Below are positions 49,724 to 57,902 of a DNA stretch of 64,000 nucleotides, piece by piece. The notes beneath the pieces were generated by a model that searched no databases, had not been told where the DNA came from, and saw only the letters and a list, made by a program, of their open reading frames with translations. The stretch covers positions 558,001 through 622,000 of the forward strand of contig NZ_SGWX01000001.1 in NCBI RefSeq assembly GCF_004216535.1, written 5' to 3'. Origin of the DNA: Xylanimonas ulmi (GTDB lineage Bacteria; Actinomycetota; Actinomycetes; Actinomycetales; Cellulomonadaceae). A program made the position numbers and the translations under genes. Within the stretch, counting starts at the first letter, position 1; each line of letters opens with the position of its first letter.

Positions 49724-49839
49724 GGTTTCGACAGGCTCAACCACCGGCGGTTGAGCCACCCCCGGCGGTTGACCCGCCCCCGGCGGTTGAGCCACCCCGG
49801 GTGGTTGACCCGCCCCGGGTGGTTGAGCCTGTCGAAACC
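49724..49839. repeat. REP-like inverted pair with internal tandem units
   Basis: GGTTTCGACAGGCTCAACCA (49724-49743) and its exact reverse complement (49820-49839) flank a 76-base block of alternating CCCCCGGCGGTTGA(G/C)CC and CCCCGGGTGGTTGA(C/G)CC units. The whole could fold into a long hairpin and may end leuA transcription. It lies between leuA and the PopR-like gene. Confidence 0.85.
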
Positions 49840-49904
49840 CCCGCGCCTTCTGCTGTCAGCGCAGACGCCTTCCCCGCCCGGGGCGTCGCGCGTACTGTCC
49901 AGGC

Positions 49905-50249
49905 ATGACCACCGACGCTCAGGACCCGTTGTTGCGGCACGCGCTGGGGCAAGAGTTGCGCCGACTGCGCCACCGCAGCGGACGCACCCTGCATGAGGTC
50001 GCACGCCGCGCGGGGGTGTCGCCTCAGTACCTCTCCGAGATGGAGCGGGGGGTCAAGGAGCCGTCGAGCGAGATGATCGCGGCGGTCTGCGGCGCCCTGG
50101 AGGTGCGGCTCGTGGACCTGACGCTCGGCGTCGCAGCCGCGCTCGGCGCCGCGCGGCACGAGGCGGCGCAGCAGGAGGTGGCGCGCGGCCCGGTCGCCCT
50201 GTCGGCGCGTCGCCCCGCCGGTCCGACGGCGCTGGCGCTCGCCGCGTAA
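49905..50249 (+). CDS. XRE/ClgR-family regulator, PopR-like
   Basis: 114 residues. Helix-turn-helix at about 14-70: LGQELRRLRHRSGRTLHEVA followed by RRAGVSPQYLSEMERGVKEP, the form seen in ClgR and PopR, which activate clp genes in Streptomyces and Corynebacterium. Convergent with two clpP genes, so a role as their activator is likely. The protein ends in ALALAA; terminal Ala-Ala is the ClpP-dependent degradation signal described for Streptomyces PopR, so feedback proteolysis is a reasonable inference. Whether it is PopR or ClgR proper cannot be settled here. Confidence 0.8.
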   Translation: MTTDAQDPLLRHALGQELRRLRHRSGRTLHEVARRAGVSPQYLSEMERGVKEPSSEMIAAVCGALEVRLVDLTLGVAAALGAARHEAAQQEVARGPVALSARRPAGPTALALAA

Positions 50250-50319
50250 GCCTCCCGCCGCGCAGGGCCTGCCGTCGCTGCGCCCGGGCGTCGCCGCGTG
50301 ACGCGGGCCGTGGACGCGC

Positions 50320-50907
50320 TCACCGCACCTCGATGACGTGGTCGACGATGCCGTAGTCGCGAGCCTGGGCGGCGGTGAGCACGCGGTCGTGGTCGGTGTC
50401 GGCGCGCAGTCTCGCGACCGCCTGCCCCGTGTGCCGCGCGAGCGCGTCCTCGAAGTCGGAGCGGATCCGCAGCACCTCGTCGGCCTGAAGGATCAGGTCG
50501 GGGATCGGGCCGCGCCCCTGCGCCGCGGGTTGGTGCAGCACGACGCGCGCATGGGGGAGAGCGGCGCGCTTGCCCGGCGCCCCGGCGGCCAGCAGCACCG
50601 CGCCCACCGCGACCGCCTGGCCGACGCAGGTGGTGGCGACCGCGGGCCGCACGTAGCTCATCGTGTCGTAGACGGCCAGGCCCGCGCTCGGGTCCCCGCC
50701 CTCGCAGTTGACGTAGAGCTGGATGTCGGCGCCGGGGTCGGCGGACTCGAGGAACAGCAGCTGGGCGATGAGCGCGTTGGCCACCCCGGCGTCGATCGCG
50801 GTGCCGAGGTAGACGATCCGCTCGGTGAGCAGTTGGGAGTAGACGTCCAGCACACGCTCGCCGCGCGGGTGGGCTGCGATGACGTTCGGGATCGTGTAGG
50901 AGCTCAT
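50320..50907 (-). CDS. ClpP-like subunit lacking the catalytic serine
   Basis: 195-residue ClpP-fold protein. Aligned with active ClpP, the nucleophile motif GQAASMGA reads GQAVAVGA, so the serine is Ala100 (codon GCG, 50608-50610). His125 (VLHQP) and Asp174 (TDHD) are kept, as are LLAAGA.GKR and the YGIVDHV end. The loop normally NSPGG reads NCEGG. It should assemble into ClpP rings but not cleave, like plant and cyanobacterial ClpR. It is coupled to the upstream active clpP gene (TGATG). Expected role: structural or regulatory ring in a mixed ClpP tetradecamer. A sequencing error is unlikely because the frame and flanks are intact. Confidence 0.88.
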   Translation of the reverse strand: MSSYTIPNVIAAHPRGERVLDVYSQLLTERIVYLGTAIDAGVANALIAQLLFLESADPGADIQLYVNCEGGDPSAGLAVYDTMSYVRPAVATTCVGQAVAVGAVLLAAGAPGKRAALPHARVVLHQPAAQGRGPIPDLILQADEVLRIRSDFEDALARHTGQAVARLRADTDHDRVLTAAQARDYGIVDHVIEVR

Positions 50908-51542
50908 CAGTGCGCCTCCCCGCCCTCGACAGGCGCCGACGGCTGCCCGAACCCGGCCCGGTCGCGCCGGGGCGGGGCGATGTCCGCGAACGATGCGACG
51001 ACGGCGTCGACGAACCCGTACTCGCGCGCCTCGTCCGCGGTGAACCAGTGGTCGTGGAGCGAGTCCTCGAAGACCCGCTCGACGCTCTGGCCCGTGTCAT
51101 CGGCGATGAGGCGCAGCACGGTGTCGCGGGTGTGGCGCAGGTCGTCGGCCTGCAGCGCGATGTCGACGGCCGCGCCGCCGATGCCGGCCGAGCCCTGGTG
51201 CATGAGGACGCGCGCGTGTGGCAGCGCCCGTCGCTTGCCGCGCGCTCCGGCCGAGAGCAGGAACTGGCCAGCGCTGCACGCGAGCCCGAGCGCGAGGGTC
51301 GACACGTCGTTGGGGATCGCGCGCATGAGGTCGCGGATGGCCAGCATCGCCGCCACCGAGCCGCCCGGCGAGTGGATCCACAGCGCGATGTCGGCCGGGT
51401 CCTCGGTGGCCAGCGTGACGAGCTGCGTGGCCAGCAGCGTGCCGTTGTCGTCGTCGAGCGCGCCGTCGAGGACCAGGACGCGGCGCTCGTACAGCTCGCG
51501 CCGAGCGCGGGCGTCGAATGCGGGTGTGGGTGTCTCGCTCAT
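50907..51542 (-). CDS. clpP: ATP-dependent Clp protease proteolytic subunit
   Basis: 211-residue ClpP-family serine protease. The triad is intact: Ser90 in GLACSAGQF, His115 in RVLMHQG, Asp164 in [12 protein letters not shown]. The N-terminal axial loop is short and the C-terminus carries a Pro/Arg/Gly tail ([20 protein letters not shown]). First gene of a two-gene clpP operon; the distal partner lacks the serine. Position next to a PopR-like regulator suggests the clpP3-clpP4 type operon of Streptomyces rather than the main clpP1-clpP2-clpX locus. ATG has GGTGGAGGC upstream. Confidence 0.92.
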   Translation of the reverse strand: MSETPTPAFDARARRELYERRVLVLDGALDDDNGTLLATQLVTLATEDPADIALWIHSPGGSVAAMLAIRDLMRAIPNDVSTLALGLACSAGQFLLSAGARGKRRALPHARVLMHQGSAGIGGAAVDIALQADDLRHTRDTVLRLIADDTGQSVERVFEDSLHDHWFTADEAREYGFVDAVVASFADIAPPRRDRAGFGQPSAPVEGGEAH

Positions 51543-51553
51543 GCCTCCACCCT

Positions 51554-51569
51554 GCGCGACGCGTCGCGC
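51554..51569. promoter_or_regulatory. Perfect palindrome before the clpP operon
   Basis: GCGCGACGCGTCGCGC, 12 bases upstream of the clpP start, is a perfect 16-base palindrome. It may be an operator (candidate for the PopR/ClgR-like protein), though it does not match a published box that I can quote with confidence. Confidence 0.35.
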
Positions 51570-51580
51570 GGAGAGACCCC

Positions 51581-51616
51581 GACGCCGCCCAGGGCGGATC
51601 TGCCCAGGGCGGCGTC
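51581..51616. repeat. Inverted repeat between divergent clpP and recO
   Basis: GACGCCGCCC (51581-51590) and GGGCGGCGTC (51607-51616) enclose a repeated CAGGGCGG element; it sits between the two divergent promoters and might be regulatory. A GAGAAT hexamer (51626-51631) lies just before recO. Confidence 0.4.
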
Positions 51617-51638
51617 GCGCCGGGGGAGAATGGTCCCC

Positions 51639-52457
51639 GTGCCCCTGTACCGAGACGACGCCATCGTGCTGCGCACGCAGAAGCTGGGCGAGGCCGACCG
51701 CATCGTCACGCTGCTGACGCGCGAGCACGGCAAGGTGCGCGCCGTCGGCAAGGGGGTGCGCCGCACGTCGTCGCGTTTCGGGGCCCGGCTGGAGCCGTTC
51801 ATGGTGGTCGATGCGCAGTTGCATGTGGGCCGCTCGCTCGACACCGTCACGCAGGTCGAGACGGTGGGCGCGTACGCGCGCGCGATCTGCGAGGACTACG
51901 CGCTGTACACCGCGGGCGCCGCGATGCTTGAGGCGGCCGACCGGTTGGTCGAGGCCGAGCGCGAGCCCGCCGTCCAGCAGTTCTGGCTGCTGGCCGGGGC
52001 GCTGCGCGCGCTCGCCCAGCGCGACCACGCGCCATCGCTCGTGCTGGACTCCTACCTGCTGCGCGCGTTCGCCGTCGCGGGCTGGGCGCCGTCGTTCACC
52101 GACTGTGCGCGGTGCGGCGAGCCCGGCCCACACCACGCGTTCTCGGTGGCCACGGGCGGCGCGGTGTGCTCGCGCTGCCGCCCACCCGGCTCGACGGCGC
52201 CCGCCCCGGAGACGTTCGCGCTGCTCGCCGCGCTGTTGAGCGGCGACTGGGCGGCGGCCGACGCGTCCGATGAGCGACCCCGCAAGGAGGCCTCTGGCCT
52301 CGTCGCCGCGTACACGCAGTACTACCTGGAGCGCACCCTGCGCGCGTTGCGGCACGTGGACCGCGCCCCGCACCCGGCGGTCGAGCCTGTCGCGACCGCC
52401 CGACCGTCACGCCCCGGTGGTCTCGACAGGCCCGACCACCGCCACCAGGAGGCCTGA
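51639..52457 (+). CDS. recO: DNA repair protein RecO
   Basis: 272 residues. N-terminal OB fold ([20 protein letters not shown], then [20 protein letters not shown]), helical middle, and zinc finger CARCG...CSRC. RecO anneals single strands and loads RecA with RecR. GTG 51639. The last 30 or so residues (from APHPAVEPV to the end) are encoded by two degenerate REP-like copies, so the C-terminus is repeat-derived and overlaps the uppS start by one base. Confidence 0.93.
   Translation: MPLYRDDAIVLRTQKLGEADRIVTLLTREHGKVRAVGKGVRRTSSRFGARLEPFMVVDAQLHVGRSLDTVTQVETVGAYARAICEDYALYTAGAAMLEAADRLVEAEREPAVQQFWLLAGALRALAQRDHAPSLVLDSYLLRAFAVAGWAPSFTDCARCGEPGPHHAFSVATGGAVCSRCRPPGSTAPAPETFALLAALLSGDWAAADASDERPRKEASGLVAAYTQYYLERTLRALRHVDRAPHPAVEPVATARPSRPGGLDRPDHRHQEA
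52374..52440. repeat. Two REP-like copies in the 3' end of recO
   Basis: CCGGCGGTCGAGCCTGTCGC (52374-52393, continuing GACC) and an inverted copy GGTGGTCTCGACAGGCCCG (52416-52434). They lie in frame in recO just before uppS. Confidence 0.65.
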
Positions 52458-53239
52458 TGCCCCGCACGTACGCCGAGCCCTACCCGCACCTGTCGGGCGC
52501 CACGCCACCGCCCATCCCGGCGGACCTGCTGCCCAAGCACGTCGCCGTCGTCATGGACGGCAACGGCCGGTGGGCCAACCAGCGCGGCCTGAGCCGGATC
52601 GAGGGGCACAAACAGGGTGAGAAGTCGCTGCTCGACGTCGTCGCCGGCGCGGTTCAGCTCGGCGTCAAGCACATCAGCGCGTACGCGTTCAGCACCGAGA
52701 ACTGGAAGCGCTCGCCCGAGGAGGTCAGGTTCCTGCTGGGCTTCAACCGTGACGTCATCCGCTCTCGGCGCGATGAGATGGGGTCGTGGGGTGTGCGCAT
52801 CCGGTGGGCGGGGCGTACCCCGCGCCTGTGGGGCTCGGTCATCAAGGAGTTGCAGGTCGCCGAGGAGATGACCAAGGAGAATGACCGCTGCACGCTGACG
52901 ATGTGCGTCAACTACGGCGGACGGGCCGAGCTCGCCGACGCCGCCGCGGCCATCGCGCGCGACGCCGCGGCGGGTCGGCTCAACCCGGACAAGGTCAATG
53001 AGAAGACCGTCCAGAAGTACCTCGACGAGCCCGACCTGCCCGACGTCGACCTGTTCCTGCGCTCGTCGGGCGAGCAGCGGATCTCGAACTTCATGATCTG
53101 GCAGGCCGCGTACGCCGAGCTGATGTTCATCCCCGAGCTATGGCCCGACGTCGACCGCCGGCACCTGTGGCGCGCGTGCGAGGACTTCGCCCGGCGCGAC
53201 CGCCGCTACGGCGGGGCGGTCGACAAGCCGACCGCCTGA
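52457..53239 (+). CDS. uppS: Isoprenyl (undecaprenyl/decaprenyl) diphosphate synthase
   Basis: 260-residue cis-prenyltransferase. HVAVVMDGNGRWA (substrate P-loop, catalytic Asp), GHKQG, YAFSTENWKR, and the C-terminal DLFLRSSGEQRISNFMIWQA are the five conserved regions. Makes the polyprenyl carrier for peptidoglycan and other wall polymers. Follows recO with a one-base overlap; chain length cannot be told. Convergent with the iron lipoprotein gene, separated by a strong repeat hairpin. Confidence 0.96.
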   Translation: MPRTYAEPYPHLSGATPPPIPADLLPKHVAVVMDGNGRWANQRGLSRIEGHKQGEKSLLDVVAGAVQLGVKHISAYAFSTENWKRSPEEVRFLLGFNRDVIRSRRDEMGSWGVRIRWAGRTPRLWGSVIKELQVAEEMTKENDRCTLTMCVNYGGRAELADAAAAIARDAAAGRLNPDKVNEKTVQKYLDEPDLPDVDLFLRSSGEQRISNFMIWQAAYAELMFIPELWPDVDRRHLWRACEDFARRDRRYGGAVDKPTA

Positions 53240-53245
53240 CAGAAC

Positions 53246-53346
53246 CCGGTGGTTGAGCCTGTAGAAACCTCCGGTGGTTGAGCCTGTCGAAACCACTGAG
53301 TTGAGGGGTTTCGACAGGCTCAACCACCGGGGGGCTCAACCACCGG
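53246..53346. repeat. REP-like cluster forming a 24-bp perfect hairpin
   Basis: Four copies: 53246-53269 (one mismatch), 53271-53294, inverted 53307-53330 and a partial 53333-53346. Copies 2 and 3 are perfect reverse complements with a 12-base loop. Placed between convergent uppS and the siderophore-binding lipoprotein, it likely also serves as a bidirectional terminator. Confidence 0.9.
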
Positions 53347-53366
53347 GGGCGGGGTTGGCTGGTGGG

Positions 53367-54422
53367 TCAGTTCCCCAGGGTCGTGGCGATCGAGTCGATC
53401 AGCGCCGGAAGGCCGCCCGACCACTCGAAGGTGAGCGCCGTGGGCGGGGACACCGACGAGACCGTCACCGGGTCGACGACCTTGACCACGTGGCCCGCGG
53501 CGACGGCGGGGATCGCCTGCAGCGCGGGCTTGGCGAGCGACGCGTCGACCTCCTCCTGGCTCGATCCGTACACGATGACGAAGTCGGCCGTGAGCTGGTC
53601 GAGCTTCTCGTACGACAGGTCGAAGTAGAACCCGCCGTCTGAGGTGTCGAGCTGCGAGACCGACGGCGCGATCTTCAGCCCGAGCTCCTCGAGGATCGCG
53701 ACGCGCGCGTCGGCGGGCGTGTAGATCGAGACCGAGCCGTCGCCGTCCCAGATCCCGGCGAAGGTCTTGCCCGCGAAGTCGGGGTGGTCGGCGGCCTGCT
53801 GGGAGAGGAACGAGTCGATCCCGTCGAGCACCTCGTCTCCGGCCGCGGTGCGCCCGAGCGCCTTCGCGGTGATGCGGATGACGTCGTCCCAGCTCGTGGT
53901 CCAGGGGCCCTCGGGGAAGGCGACGACGGGCGCGATGTCGCTGAGCGTGTCGAACTGCTCCTGCGTGAGGCCCGAGTACGGGGCGAGGATCAGGTCGGGG
54001 TGCGCCGCGATGATCTCCTCGTAGGGCACCGAGGAGCCCGAGCCGTCGTCGGTCAGGAGGGCGGGGTGCTCGACTCCCGCCTTGTCGAACGCGTCCTCGA
54101 CCCACGGGAGCAGGTTGCCGGCGCCCACGGTCCAGCGCTGCTCGCCGACTGCGACGGGGTAGACGCCCAGGGCGATGGCGGCCTCGGTCGAGCCCCAGCC
54201 CCAGGTGGCGACGCGCTCCGGCGCCTGGTCGATGGTGGCGTCGCCGAGCGCCGAGGTCACGGTGACGGGGAACGCGTCGGTCGCGCCGCTCGTGTCACCG
54301 CCGGCGGCGCCGGTCGGCGAGGGGGACGGGCTGGCGTCGTCGGACGACGAGCAGCCGGACAGGGCAAGGGCCGCCGCGGCCGCGAGCGCGACCAGGGCGG
54401 ACAGGGGTCGGCGAGAACGCAC
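53367..54422 (-). CDS. Iron-siderophore ABC transporter, substrate-binding lipoprotein
   Basis: 351 residues. Signal peptide and lipobox (LALSGCSSS) give a membrane-anchored lipoprotein. The class III binding fold begins at ATIDQAPERVATWGWGSTEA; VPYEEIIAAHPDLILAPYSG and the rest match the FepB/CeuE group for Fe-siderophores. GTG 54422 has CTAGGAG five bases upstream; GTG 54446 is possible. An iron box lies upstream and the ATPase and two permease genes are on the same strand. Confidence 0.9.
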   Translation of the reverse strand: MRSRRPLSALVALAAAAALALSGCSSSDDASPSPSPTGAAGGDTSGATDAFPVTVTSALGDATIDQAPERVATWGWGSTEAAIALGVYPVAVGEQRWTVGAGNLLPWVEDAFDKAGVEHPALLTDDGSGSSVPYEEIIAAHPDLILAPYSGLTQEQFDTLSDIAPVVAFPEGPWTTSWDDVIRITAKALGRTAAGDEVLDGIDSFLSQQAADHPDFAGKTFAGIWDGDGSVSIYTPADARVAILEELGLKIAPSVSQLDTSDGGFYFDLSYEKLDQLTADFVIVYGSSQEEVDASLAKPALQAIPAVAAGHVVKVVDPVTVSSVSPPTALTFEWSGGLPALIDSIATTLGN

Positions 54423-54472
54423 GCACACTCCTAGGGAGACGCTCACGGCGGACCGCCGCGAGAGTGATGGAT

Positions 54473-54491
54473 TGAGGTAAGGCTAACCTGA
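54473..54491. promoter_or_regulatory. DtxR/IdeR-type iron box
   Basis: TGAGGTAAGGCTAACCTGA matches 15 of 19 positions of the TTAGGTTAGCCTAACCTAA consensus. It lies upstream of the iron lipoprotein gene, where an IdeR/DmdR repressor would act. Confidence 0.75.
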
Positions 54492-54521
54492 CGCGAGGGG
54501 GTTCTGTCACGCCGGTGTGCG

Positions 54522-55358
54522 TTATCTCTCGACGGGCTCCACGGACGCCGCGCCCTGCCGCGTCCGGCCCAGGGGCACCACGAGCGGCGTCCCGGACACC
54601 GGATCGGGCACCACGCGCGCGGCCAGGCCGAACGCGTCGAGCACGGCGCCCTCCGTCAGCACGGCGCCCGGCTCGCCCTGCGCCACGACGCGCCCGCCCC
54701 GCATCACCACGAGGTGGTCGGCGTAGCGGGCGGCGAGGTTGAGCTCGTGCAGCACCATGACGACGGTCGTGCCGCGCTCGGCGTTGAGGTCGGCGAGCAG
54801 GTCGAGCAGGTCGACCTGGTGGGCGACGTCGAGGAACGTCGTCGGCTCGTCGAGCAGCACCACGTCCGTCTCCTGGGCCAGCACCATGGCGATCCACACA
54901 CGCTGGCGCTGCCCTCCCGAGAGCTCGGCGACCGGGCGGTCGGCGAGGTCCGCGACGCCGGTGGACGACAGTGCGCGGGCCACGACGGCGTCGTCGGTCG
55001 AGGAGTGCCGCCCGAACCACCCCTGGTGCGGGTAGCGCCCGCGTGCGACGAGCTCGGCGACCCGCACGCCGTCGGGGGCGATCGAGCTCTGCGGCAGCAC
55101 GCCCAGCAGGCGGGCGAGCTCGCGGCGCGGCATCGCGGCGACGTCGCGCCCGCCCAGCAGCACCCGCCCGGCGTCGAGCGGGTGCAGGCGCGCCATGCCC
55201 TTGAGCAGCGTCGACTTGCCGCAGGCGTTGGGCCCGACGATCGCGGTGACCTGACCGGCGGGCAGGTCCAGGTCGAGGCCGTCGATGACGGTGCGCCCGT
55301 CATAGCCGATGCGCACCCCCTCGGCGCGCAGCGCCGGGGCGGTCTGGGTGGTGGTCAC
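54522..55358 (-). CDS. Iron-siderophore ABC transporter, ATPase
   Basis: 278 residues. Walker A GPNACGKST, signature LSGGQRQRVW, Walker B VVLLDEPTTFLD; a FecE/FepC-type subunit. GTG 55358 overlaps the permease stop as GTGA. Ends in REP-like-looking SVEPVER. Confidence 0.93.
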   Translation of the reverse strand: MTTTQTAPALRAEGVRIGYDGRTVIDGLDLDLPAGQVTAIVGPNACGKSTLLKGMARLHPLDAGRVLLGGRDVAAMPRRELARLLGVLPQSSIAPDGVRVAELVARGRYPHQGWFGRHSSTDDAVVARALSSTGVADLADRPVAELSGGQRQRVWIAMVLAQETDVVLLDEPTTFLDVAHQVDLLDLLADLNAERGTTVVMVLHELNLAARYADHLVVMRGGRVVAQGEPGAVLTEGAVLDAFGLAARVVPDPVSGTPLVVPLGRTRQGAASVEPVER

Positions 55359-56398
55359 GCGGGCGAGGTCCTTCGGTCGGAGCGGCCGCTGAGCAGCCAC
55401 AGGAGGTAGGGGGCGCCGACCAGTCCGGTCACGACGCCCGCGGGCACGGAGACGGTGGGCACGGCGTGCTGCCCGAGCACGTCGGCGGTGAGCACGAGCA
55501 GGGCCCCGACGGCGCTCGACGCGGCCAGCGCGGCGCCGCCGTCGTCGAGCAGGCGCCGCGCGATCGCGGGGGAGACGAGCGCGACGAACGCGATGGGCCC
55601 GCACGCCGCCGTCGCGACCGCGACGAGCCCCACGGCGACGAGCAGCGCCGCGGGGCGCGCCGCGTGCACGCGCACCCCGAGCGCGGCGGCGTTCTCGTCG
55701 CCCAGCGCGAGCGGGCCGTGGGTGCGTACGAGCAGCGCGGCCGCGGCGCCGAGCACGCCGACGCCGATCGCGAGGATGGTCAGAGGGGCGCCGCGCACGT
55801 CGGCCACCGAGCCGATGGTCCACGTCAGCGCGGTCTGCGCCTCGCGCACGTCGGCGCGCGCCATGAGCCAGGCGAGCGTCGAGCCGCAGACGTACGAGAC
55901 GCCGACGCCCACGAGCACGAAGCGGATCGAGTGCAGTCCGCGACGCCACGCCAGCAGCCAGATCGCGGACGCCGCGGCCAGCGCGCCGCCGAACGCCCAC
56001 CCGGCCACGGTGACGCCCGTCGCGCCCAGCCCGAGCAAGGCCCAGACCGCGCCGAGGCTTGCGCCCGTCGAGACGCCGAGGATGTCGGGGCTGGCCAGCG
56101 GGTTGCGCAGCGTCGACTGGAACAGCGCACCCGCGAGCGCGAACGCGGCGCCGCCCAGCAGCGCGGCCAGGACGCGCGGCAGGCGCAGGCGCCGCACCAC
56201 GAACACGTCGGTCGGGTCGCCCTGGCCGACGACGCCCGCGAGCGCCCGCCCGGGCGACAACCCCGCGGCGCCCAGCGTGAGCGCGAGGATCGCGAGCGCG
56301 AGCGCCGCGACCAGCGTGACGCCGAGCACGAGCGCGCGGCGACGGCGTCGGGCGTGGCGCAGGGTGGTGACGGCGAGCAGGGCGGTCGACGCGGTCAT
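55355..56398 (-). CDS. Iron-siderophore ABC transporter, permease 2
   Basis: 347 residues, FecCD family with about nine to ten helices. LRLPRVLAALLGGAAFALAG then LFQSTLRNPLASPDILGVST are the signature sequences. Forms a heterodimeric channel with the preceding permease; coupled to the ATPase gene. Confidence 0.92.
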   Translation of the reverse strand: MTASTALLAVTTLRHARRRRRALVLGVTLVAALALAILALTLGAAGLSPGRALAGVVGQGDPTDVFVVRRLRLPRVLAALLGGAAFALAGALFQSTLRNPLASPDILGVSTGASLGAVWALLGLGATGVTVAGWAFGGALAAASAIWLLAWRRGLHSIRFVLVGVGVSYVCGSTLAWLMARADVREAQTALTWTIGSVADVRGAPLTILAIGVGVLGAAAALLVRTHGPLALGDENAAALGVRVHAARPAALLVAVGLVAVATAACGPIAFVALVSPAIARRLLDDGGAALAASSAVGALLVLTADVLGQHAVPTVSVPAGVVTGLVGAPYLLWLLSGRSDRRTSPA

Positions 56399-56399
56399 C

Positions 56400-57470
56400 T
56401 CACACCTCCGCCACGAGGCGTCCGCGGGCGACGGCCACGAGCACGGGCGCCCCGACGAACGCGGCGACGACGCCGGCCTCGAGTTCGGCGTTGGGCACGA
56501 TCAGGCGCCCGACGACGTCGGCGCCCAGCAGCACCACCGGACCGAGCAGCGCGGCCACCGGGGCCAGGCGCCGGTAGTCGGGGCCCACGAGGCGCCGCGC
56601 GGCGTGCGGCACCACCAGTCCGACGAGCGCGATGGGGCCGGCGAACGCCGTCGCGACCCCGGCGAGCACCACGATCGCGACGGCGGCCATGGCGCGCGTG
56701 ACCCGCACGTCCTGGCCGAGTGCCGCCGCGACGTCGTCGCCCATCGACAGCAGGGTCAGGCGTGGGGCGAGCAGCGCTGTCAGAGCCACCCCCACCGCGA
56801 GGAAGGGCCACAGCGCGCTGACGGTGTCGAGGCCGCGCGCCGCGAGCGACCCGACCGCCCAGAACCGGTACTGGTTGAACGCCTGCACATCGCTGAGCAG
56901 CAGCAGAGCGATGACCGGGGTGATGAACGCCGTGAGCGCGGCGCCCACGAGCGCGAGGCGCACGGGTTGTGCGCGGCCGATGGCGAACACGACGACCGCG
57001 GCCAGCGCGGCGCCCGCGAACGCGAACCAGACGAAGCCGAGCGGCGTCACCACCCCGAAGAAGGACACCCCGACGACGACGGCGAGCGACGCCCCAGGCG
57101 TGATCCCCAGCAGGCCGGGGTCGGCCAGGGGGTTGCGGGTGACGCCCTGGATGACCGTGCCGACGCAGCCCAGCGCGAGGCCGGCCAGCAGCCCGAGCAC
57201 CGTGCGCGGCACGCGCAGCTGCAGCACGACGGCCTGGTCGGCGTTGGCCGGGGAGCGGCCCGCGGCGCCGGCCCCCAGCGCGGCCCAGACCTCGCCCGGG
57301 GCCACAGTCCGCACGCCGAGCAGCAGGCTGGCGACGACGACGAGCGCGAGCAGCGCGACGGCGGTCCCGAGGACGGCGAGGAAGCGCGCGCGCCTGCGGC
57401 GGACGGCGGCGGTGGGCGGGGTCGGCGCGGCTGCGGCGATCGGCGGGTCGTCCGCCGATGAGGTAAGCAC
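56400..57470 (-). CDS. Iron-siderophore ABC transporter, permease 1
   Basis: 356 residues, FecCD family. LRVPRTVLGLLAGLALGCVG and VTRNPLADPGLLGITPGAS are diagnostic. The GTG start overlaps a weak iron box, and zur ends only 12 bases upstream, so the iron genes could be read through from the zinc operon or started separately under iron control. Confidence 0.92.
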   Translation of the reverse strand: MLTSSADDPPIAAAAPTPPTAAVRRRRARFLAVLGTAVALLALVVVASLLLGVRTVAPGEVWAALGAGAAGRSPANADQAVVLQLRVPRTVLGLLAGLALGCVGTVIQGVTRNPLADPGLLGITPGASLAVVVGVSFFGVVTPLGFVWFAFAGAALAAVVVFAIGRAQPVRLALVGAALTAFITPVIALLLLSDVQAFNQYRFWAVGSLAARGLDTVSALWPFLAVGVALTALLAPRLTLLSMGDDVAAALGQDVRVTRAMAAVAIVVLAGVATAFAGPIALVGLVVPHAARRLVGPDYRRLAPVAALLGPVVLLGADVVGRLIVPNAELEAGVVAAFVGAPVLVAVARGRLVAEV

Positions 57471-57477
57471 AGCCTTA
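57459..57477. promoter_or_regulatory. Weak iron box over the permease start
   Basis: TGAGGTAAGCACAGCCTTA; read on the minus strand it matches about 12 of 19 consensus positions with imperfect symmetry. It covers the start codon of permease 1. Confidence 0.4.
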
Positions 57478-57482
57478 CTTTC

Positions 57483-57902
57483 TCACGCCTCGCGGCAGTC
57501 CTGACACGTGCCCCACAACTCGACGGTGTGCTCGATCTCTGCGAACCCGTGCTCGGCGCCCACCTTGGCGGCCCACGACTCGACCGTAGGCCCGTCGATC
57601 TCGACCGTCTTGCCGCACACGCGGCACACCAGGTGGTGGTGGTGCTCGCGGCGCGCGCACCACCGGTAGAGCGACTCACCGTCGTCGGTGCGCAGCACGT
57701 CGACGTCGCCGCCCTCGACCAGCGCCTGCAGCGTGCGGTACACCGTGGCGAGCCCGACGGCGTCGCCCCGGGCGCGCAACACCTCGTGCAACTGCTGCGC
57801 GCTGCGGAACTCGTCGACGGTCTGGAGCGCGGCCGCGACCGCGGCGCGCTGGCGCGTCATGCGGACGGGGCCGGGCTGCGCCGTCCGTCCGGCGGCGCTC
57901 AC
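57483..57902 (-). CDS. zur: Zinc uptake regulator Zur (Fur family)
   Basis: 139 residues. Winged helix with MTRQRAAVAAALQTVDEFRS and GLATVYRTLQALVEGGDVDV, a histidine run (EHHHHLVCRVCG) and two CxxC pairs (CRVC, CQDC) for structural zinc. Last gene of znuACB-zur, overlapping znuB (GTGA at 57902), the common actinobacterial arrangement. It should repress znuA through the boxes at 60763-60799. Confidence 0.93.
   Translation of the reverse strand: MSAAGRTAQPGPVRMTRQRAAVAAALQTVDEFRSAQQLHEVLRARGDAVGLATVYRTLQALVEGGDVDVLRTDDGESLYRWCARREHHHHLVCRVCGKTVEIDGPTVESWAAKVGAEHGFAEIEHTVELWGTCQDCREA

Noticed and set aside
49724-49839. CRISPR-like array suggested by repeated units
   Set aside because: Units are 14-18 bases, adjoining without unique spacers, inside an inverted pair; no cas gene is near. 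It is a REP-like compound repeat.
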